This document shows, in pieces, positions 13,132 through 17,188 of a stretch of DNA of 17,188 nt (positions are counted from its first letter, which is position 1; each line of letters opens with the position of its first letter). Source of the DNA: VGWB01 sp964480945. GTDB taxonomy: Bacteria; Bacteroidota; Ignavibacteria; UBA10030. Both the position numbers and the translations under genes were made by a program. The DNA lies in contig CAYZRX010000081.1 of assembly GCA_964480945.1 (NCBI GenBank), forward strand, positions 1 through 17,188, in the 5' to 3' direction. The notes under the pieces are model-generated. The model did no database searches and had not been told where the DNA came from. It saw only the letters and a program-made list of their open reading frames with translations.

Positions 13132-14055
13132 ATGCCCGAACTCCCTGATCTCACCATCTACATCGAAAGTCTTCAGCCGAGGGTCGCCGGTCGGACACTC
13201 GAGCACGCCCGCATCGCGAGCCCGTTCATCCTCCGGACGGTCGAGCCGAACATTCGCGAGTCGGAGGGGAAAAAGGTCATGGGCCTCCACCGCATTGGCA
13301 AGCGCATCGTCTTCGAGCTTGAGAACGATCTCTTTCTCGTCATTCACCTGATGATCGCGGGACGGTTCCACTGGAAGAAGCCAAAGGCAAGCGTCCCGAA
13401 GAAGGTCGGCCACGCGGCCTTCGACTTCCCGACGGGGACACTTCTGCTGACCGAAGCCAGCACGAAGAAACGAGCATCGCTTCATCTCGTGCGCGGAAGA
13501 TCATCCCTCGCACAGTTCGACCGGGGCGGTCTCGAGGTCCTCGATTCCAGCCTGGAGGAATTTGCCGGCGCCCTCGCCAAAGAGAACCACACCGTCAAGC
13601 GTGCACTGACCGATCCGCGACTCTTCAGCGCTATCGGGAATGCATACTCCGATGAGATCCTGCACCGGGCACGCCTCTCTCCTTTGAAGCTCACCCGCCA
13701 GCTCACGGAAGAGGAAATCGGCCGGCTCCACGCCGCCACGACCTCGACCCTCCGCGAATGGATCGAGCGGCTGCGAGCGGAGACGGGCAGAGACTTCCCC
13801 GAGAAGGTCACGGCGTTCCGCAAGGAAATGGCTGTCCACGGGCGTTACGGCAAGCCGTGTCCTGTTTGCGGCGCGAAGGTCCAGAGGATCGTCTATGCGG
13901 AGAACGAGTGCAACTACTGCCCCCGCTGCCAGACGGAAGGCAAGCTGTTGTCAGACAGGTCCCTCGCCCGCCTTCTCAAGGAGGACTGGCCCAAGACGGT
14001 CGACGAATTGGAGTCACTCGAAACGAAGAGGACGGCAGGCAGCATCGTCCCCTGA
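13132..14055 (+). CDS. Fpg/Nei-family DNA glycosylase/AP lyase
   Basis: A 307-residue base-excision-repair enzyme that removes oxidised bases and nicks the abasic site. The start at 13132 gives MPELPD, so Pro2 is the N-terminal catalytic nucleophile and Glu3 the general acid. An in-frame ATG at 13105 has a better ribosome binding site but would bury Pro2 behind nine residues. Lys57 (RIGKR) matches the family's catalytic lysine. The H2TH region is IGNAYSDEILHRARLSP (168-184). The C-terminal zinc finger is C243-x2-C246-x16-C263-x2-C266, with an extra C260. Two features differ from classic MutM: the finger has AENECNYC where MutM has GGR(S/T)xxxC, so the DNA-contacting Arg is replaced by Asn258, and the RRFG-type intercalation loop reads TKKRAS. 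A tail of about 40 residues follows the finger. Substrate range is therefore uncertain. Confidence 0.92.
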   Translation: MPELPDLTIYIESLQPRVAGRTLEHARIASPFILRTVEPNIRESEGKKVMGLHRIGKRIVFELENDLFLVIHLMIAGRFHWKKPKASVPKKVGHAAFDFPTGTLLLTEASTKKRASLHLVRGRSSLAQFDRGGLEVLDSSLEEFAGALAKENHTVKRALTDPRLFSAIGNAYSDEILHRARLSPLKLTRQLTEEEIGRLHAATTSTLREWIERLRAETGRDFPEKVTAFRKEMAVHGRYGKPCPVCGAKVQRIVYAENECNYCPRCQTEGKLLSDRSLARLLKEDWPKTVDELESLETKRTAGSIVP

Positions 14056-14155
14056 TCGACCTCCCCCTCCCTACTCTCCCGATTTTTTCCTATACTTGCC
14101 TTGACTCGCCCCGTCTCTCTTTGTCATCGCCTTGCCATTTTCCTGTGAGGCCATT

Positions 14156-15718
14156 ATGCGCGCAAAGACCATCGGATTCGTCCTCGGTATCCTCGTTTTC
14201 TTTGTCATTCTCCTTCTCCCTCCGTCGGCAGCATTCCATTCGACGGCCGAACAGCTCGTGAAGAGCAGCTCGTCTTCGCTCGACCCCGCAGAGCTTGCTG
14301 GCTCGATGCAGACGGTCCTCGCGCTGCTCCTCCTGATGGTTATCTGGTGGGTCACGGAGGCGATCCCCCTGCCCGCGACGGCTCTTCTCCCCGCAGTCAT
14401 TCTCCCCCTTCTGCACGTCGTAGGGGTTCAGGGAAAGGGTGTGTTCGACTTCAAGATCCAAAACGTGCTGGTGAGCTATGCGAACCCTGTCATTTACCTT
14501 TTCTTCGGCGGGTTCCTGCTTGCCGCGGCGATGCAGAAATGGAAACTGGACCGCCGCCTGACGCTCTGGATCCTGACGCGAGGCAAGCTGGCCAATCGGC
14601 CGCGTTCGATCCTGCTCGGAATGATGTCCGTCGCTGCATTCCTCTCGATGTGGATCTCGAACACCGCAACGACAGCCATGATGCTCCCCATCGGCCTCGG
14701 CATCCTTACCTTCGTTGGACTCAAGCCGGGAGAGTCAAGATACGGCACCGCGCTGATGCTCGGCATCGCGTGGGCGGCATCGATCGGCGGGGTCGCGACC
14801 ATCATCGGAACTCCGCCGAACGCCATCGCGCTCGGAATCCTGAACTCGACGTTCGCGAACGACCCGACCTACCAGCGGATCACGTTCCTCGACTGGATGA
14901 AGTTCGGTGTTCCGTACGTCCTCGTCTACGTCCCCTTCGCCTGGTTCCTGCTCTTGAAGTTCAACCGCCCGGAGATCGAGTCCGTGCCGGGCGGAAAGGA
15001 GCGGCTGCTGTCGGAACGTGCCACCCTGGGTCCGATGGGCAGCGGCGAGAAAGCGGCGGTCGGCATGTTTCTTCTCGCCGTCCTCCTCTGGGTGTCGAAC
15101 CCGTTTTGGGACAGCATTCTACCGACCTCGCTGGCGAACCGACTTTCCTGGATCGACGAGTATTCCATCGGCCTGACGGTCGGGGTCATGCTCTTTTTCG
15201 TTCCGGTGGACTTGCGGAAGGGGGTCTTTCTGCTGAACTGGAAGGATGCGAAGTTCGTGGATTGGGGAACGCTGATCCTCTTCGGCGGCGGAATCGCACT
15301 TTCCAACGCTCTCTTCAAGACAGGCCTTGCGTCCCTGATTGCGGGATCGTTCGTGAGCACCCTCGGCGAGCCGTCGACGTTCGTGATGATGTTCGCCATC
15401 GTCATGCTGATGGTGCTCCTGACGGAAGTGACATCGAACACCGCCGTCACGACGATGATGGTTCCCATCATCATCTCGATCGCGATACGGACGGGGGAGA
15501 ATCCGATCACCCTCTCGATCGCCGCCGCGGTCGCCGCCTCGATGGCCTTCATGCTGCCGGTCGCAACGCCGCCGAACGCATTGGTCTACGGAACGGGGTA
15601 CGTGAGCATCAAGGACATGCTCAAGGCCGGAGTGATTCTAGACATGCTGGGATGGCTCGTCACGATCATCATCCTTGCAGTCTTTGGAAGCTGGATCTTC
15701 GGGGTGTTGAAGTTCTAG
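14156..15718 (+). CDS. SLC13/DASS-family sodium-dependent anion (dicarboxylate) symporter
   Basis: A 520-residue inner-membrane transporter. The ATG at 14156 follows GTGAGG and places a hydrophobic helix at once. The two inverted halves each carry the family's Ser-Asn-Thr substrate/Na+ motif: WISNTATTAMMLP (SNT at 168-170) and EVTSNTAVTTMMVP (427-429). Each is followed by the second hairpin motif, GTPPNAIALG (218-227) and ATPPNALVYGTG (470-481). The WWVTEAIPLPATALLP segment near 64-79 is also typical of DASS proteins. Roughly eleven to thirteen hydrophobic segments are present. Di- or tricarboxylates such as succinate are the usual substrates, though sulfate and other anions occur in the superfamily, so I do not name a gene. 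It stands 100 bp after the glycosylase gene with no clear terminator between them; co-transcription is possible. Confidence 0.93.
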   Translation: MRAKTIGFVLGILVFFVILLLPPSAAFHSTAEQLVKSSSSSLDPAELAGSMQTVLALLLLMVIWWVTEAIPLPATALLPAVILPLLHVVGVQGKGVFDFKIQNVLVSYANPVIYLFFGGFLLAAAMQKWKLDRRLTLWILTRGKLANRPRSILLGMMSVAAFLSMWISNTATTAMMLPIGLGILTFVGLKPGESRYGTALMLGIAWAASIGGVATIIGTPPNAIALGILNSTFANDPTYQRITFLDWMKFGVPYVLVYVPFAWFLLLKFNRPEIESVPGGKERLLSERATLGPMGSGEKAAVGMFLLAVLLWVSNPFWDSILPTSLANRLSWIDEYSIGLTVGVMLFFVPVDLRKGVFLLNWKDAKFVDWGTLILFGGGIALSNALFKTGLASLIAGSFVSTLGEPSTFVMMFAIVMLMVLLTEVTSNTAVTTMMVPIIISIAIRTGENPITLSIAAAVAASMAFMLPVATPPNALVYGTGYVSIKDMLKAGVILDMLGWLVTIIILAVFGSWIFGVLKF

Positions 15719-16037
15719 TGCCGCTTCAAACTAGTTTTCTTGCAGTTTAGAGCTGATCCCGTTCCAGTATTGACCGGGAGCTTCTGTCTCTTCTCCATCC
15801 TCTCCTTCTTGTGACGAATGAGCCGCTTTCTGCTATGTGGAAAGTCAAGCCTCCAACCACGGTGGTAGTGAACACCCGAACCAGTCTGCTATTCGTGGTC
15901 TCTCACATCGAGCCACAGTTCAATAATCCGAAGTATGTTCAACACCGTGGAAGCGGCACACTTTTGGACGTGGACTGTTGCCAGCACACAAGAAAGCGGA
16001 CGCCGTCCTCCAGCTTCTGGCTATGACGGTCTGATGA
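15719..16037. other. Non-coding stretch between transporter and IS110 transposase, 319 bp
   Basis: It must contain the transposase-distal end of the IS110 element, but I cannot fix the boundary because no terminal repeat or duplication is visible. Structures seen are the palindrome AAACTAGTTT (15728-15737) just after the transporter stop codon, ACCAC-G-GTGGT within 15850-15870, and CCGCTTTC (15823-15830), which is inverted as GAAAGCGG (15992-15999). A 71-codon frame on the + strand has no ribosome binding site and is not called. Confidence 0.55.
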
Positions 16038-17096
16038 TCATGCAGCTTGATGCATCACATAGGGTTGTTGATCCAGTATCATGCGACGCATACATAACAA
16101 GAGCCGACGAGCGACTGCAACGATGGCTCGCTTGGTACCAGCCCGGTGTTTGATACGCTCGTAGACACTCCACATGCCTGGATCCTTTGCCACGACCCGC
16201 CAGGCCAGTTCAATGAGTGTCGCCCGCAGATGGTTCCGCCCGGCTCCTGTGATACGACCCATGCGGACGTGTTCTCCGCTGGAATATTGAGCCGGTGTCA
16301 GGCCCACGTAGGCGGCAAGTTGCTGCGACCGGCAAAACTGCGTCATCGGGGGCAGCTCCACCAAGAACTCCAACCCGGACAAGATACCGACACCCTGGAG
16401 ACTGCGAAGCAACTTCAGATTCTGCGCATACATTGGACTAGCAGCTAACTGGTGGACGAGGTGCGTCTGCTCCTTGATTTGTTGACACAGAAACGAATAC
16501 TGCTCCAGCAACCGTTGAAAACTCTGATGCTGCCATTGGTCCGTCCATCTCAACGAACTCAGTGTCCTGAAGTAGCGCTGGCTCCAGAGCCCGGAGGGTG
16601 CCTCTACGTGAATGCCGTACAACTGCAACTGGGCTTTGATGCGGCTCTGCACTCTCACACGGTCCTGCACCAGCTTCTGCCGTCTGCGCAACACATCTCG
16701 ATGAATGCGTTGTTCTGGACTTGGCACCCAAACCCCCTTCAGCAACCCTTTCATCAGCAAGAACGCCAGCTTCCTGCTGTCTCTCCGGTCTGTCTTGACC
16801 CGATTACCTGCTTCCTGCGGCAAAAGGCTGGGAGGGGTCACCGTGCAGATAGCTCCCCAATGCGTCAAGACGTCATACAGCCAAAACCCAAAATACCCAG
16901 CCTCGTAGACTACGTAGACACGTTTTGAAGGATGTCGTTCCAGCAATGGTCGCAGCGATTCCCAACAACCTGGGATGCTCCCACTAAACAGTTCAACAGC
17001 TTCGAGGCGCACGGTCACATGCCAACGTACTCGATGCAGGTCGATCCCCACCCAGATCGCTTCTGCAATTGCCGAACAATCTCTGTATCTTTCCAT
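16038..17096 (-). CDS. IS110-family transposase (DEDD plus serine recombinase type)
   Basis: A 352-residue intact transposase. I choose the ATG at 17096 because GGAGG (17102-17106) lies five bases upstream; ATGs further upstream (17108, 17165) lack this spacing. The N-terminal RuvC-like DEDD domain shows GIDLHRVRWHV (D19), YVVYEAGYFGFWL (E65) and VKTDRRDSRKLA (D103, D106). A helical linker follows (about 125-225). The C-terminal Transposase_20-type domain begins LLRSLQGVGILSGLEFL and holds the serine motif QYSSGEHVRMGRITGAGRNHLR (S272/S273). All expected catalytic residues are present and no frameshift is seen, so the element may be active. It points toward, and is convergent with, the transporter gene. 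Confidence 0.93.
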   Translation of the reverse strand: MERYRDCSAIAEAIWVGIDLHRVRWHVTVRLEAVELFSGSIPGCWESLRPLLERHPSKRVYVVYEAGYFGFWLYDVLTHWGAICTVTPPSLLPQEAGNRVKTDRRDSRKLAFLLMKGLLKGVWVPSPEQRIHRDVLRRRQKLVQDRVRVQSRIKAQLQLYGIHVEAPSGLWSQRYFRTLSSLRWTDQWQHQSFQRLLEQYSFLCQQIKEQTHLVHQLAASPMYAQNLKLLRSLQGVGILSGLEFLVELPPMTQFCRSQQLAAYVGLTPAQYSSGEHVRMGRITGAGRNHLRATLIELAWRVVAKDPGMWSVYERIKHRAGTKRAIVAVARRLLLCMRRMILDQQPYVMHQAA

Positions 17097-17097
17097 C

Positions 17098-17164
17098 TGA
17101 GCCTCCATTCGGTATGGTTTTTTCCTTGACCGATTCAAAGTACCATACCTGACTGTGAGGCTCA
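17098..17164 (-). promoter_or_regulatory. Two-tier hairpin in the IS110 transposase leader overlapping its ribosome binding site
   Basis: On the + strand TGAGCCTC (17098-17105) pairs with GAGGCTCA (17157-17164), and inside it GGTATGGT (17111-17118) pairs with ACCATACC (17142-17149). Both are perfect 8-bp stems, separated by a 5/7-base internal loop and closed by a 23-base loop. In the transposase mRNA the outer stem includes most of the GGAGG ribosome binding site. It may limit transposase translation, or be the 3' part of the element's bridge RNA. Confidence 0.5.
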
Positions 17165-17188
17165 ACTACTTTGCAACATAGTGACTTT

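Larger units (their letters stand above)
16038..17188 (-). mobile_element. IS110-family insertion sequence, ends not resolved
   Basis: Defined by the intact transposase and its structured leader. The upstream end of the element may lie beyond the right window edge, and the downstream end lies somewhere between 15719 and 16037. IS110 elements generally lack long terminal inverted repeats and use an RNA (bridge RNA) encoded in a non-coding end for target choice. In the IS110 subgroup that end is upstream of the transposase, which here is mostly cut off. Confidence 0.75.

Noticed and set aside
15728..15737. AAACTAGTTT palindrome as terminator of the transporter gene
   Set aside because: The stem is short, AT-rich and loopless, and only a few T residues follow; too weak to call.
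14347..15750. 467-codon + frame overlapping the transporter
   Set aside because: It is an out-of-frame reading, rich in Arg, Asp and Gly, of a gene whose own frame has clear transmembrane segments and SNT motifs.
1..17188. CRISPR array, tRNA or rRNA genes
   Set aside because: No regularly spaced direct repeats of CRISPR size, no tRNA T-loop/acceptor pairing and no conserved rRNA stretches were seen on either strand; the repeats present are palindromic and irregularly spaced.

Overview
The window looks like a bacterial chromosome segment of moderately high GC. It holds two DNA-repair genes (uvrA and an Fpg/Nei glycosylase), a SLC13/DASS-type anion transporter, a run of orphan genes separated by palindromic repeats, and an intact IS110-family transposase at the right edge. 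Strong AGGAG-type ribosome binding sites, the UvrA sequence style, a DUF4097-type protein and a small predicted outer-membrane barrel suggest a diderm lineage. Something near Bacteroidota/Ignavibacteriota or another FCB-like group is possible, but this is a low-confidence impression with no marker gene behind it.

Layout. 1-1311 (+) is the 3' part of a DUF4097-like beta-repeat protein. It converges on a small exported beta-barrel-like protein (1419-1883, -), with three hairpins in the gap. 1884-2269 is non-coding and holds a palindromic repeat and a 151-bp nested inverted-repeat element. uvrA fills 2270-5152 (-). 5153-5648 has no gene I can support.

From 5649 to 12885 all genes run on the + strand and almost none has an assignable function. 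In order they are a coiled-coil/zinc-ribbon protein (5649-6116), a five-helix membrane protein (6355-6906), a large exported TPR-like protein (7177-9255), a small beta-rich protein (9426-9890), a degenerate receiver-like protein (10608-11018), a four-helix membrane protein (11393-12013) and a cysteine-rich exported protein made of two similar halves (12136-12885). Gaps are 120-720 bp and rich in short perfect palindromes, so these look like separately transcribed accessory genes rather than one operon. The first sits between imperfect inverted repeats resembling integron attC core ends.

13132-14055 is an Fpg/Nei-type glycosylase with the catalytic N-terminal proline. 14156-15718 is the transporter. 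16038-17096 (-) is an IS110 transposase whose leader folds into a two-tier hairpin overlapping its ribosome binding site.

The most informative non-coding signal is a palindromic repeat family (1930, 9369, 9949, 10136, 12963, 13037). Its two variants differ by compensated base-pair changes in the stem and keep the same AGGA/TCCT loop. I do not see a clear new multi-gene system. The best leads are the repeat family, the cassette-like gene at 5573-6163, the duplicated 4-Cys protein, the altered glycosylase zinc finger and the IS110 leader structure.
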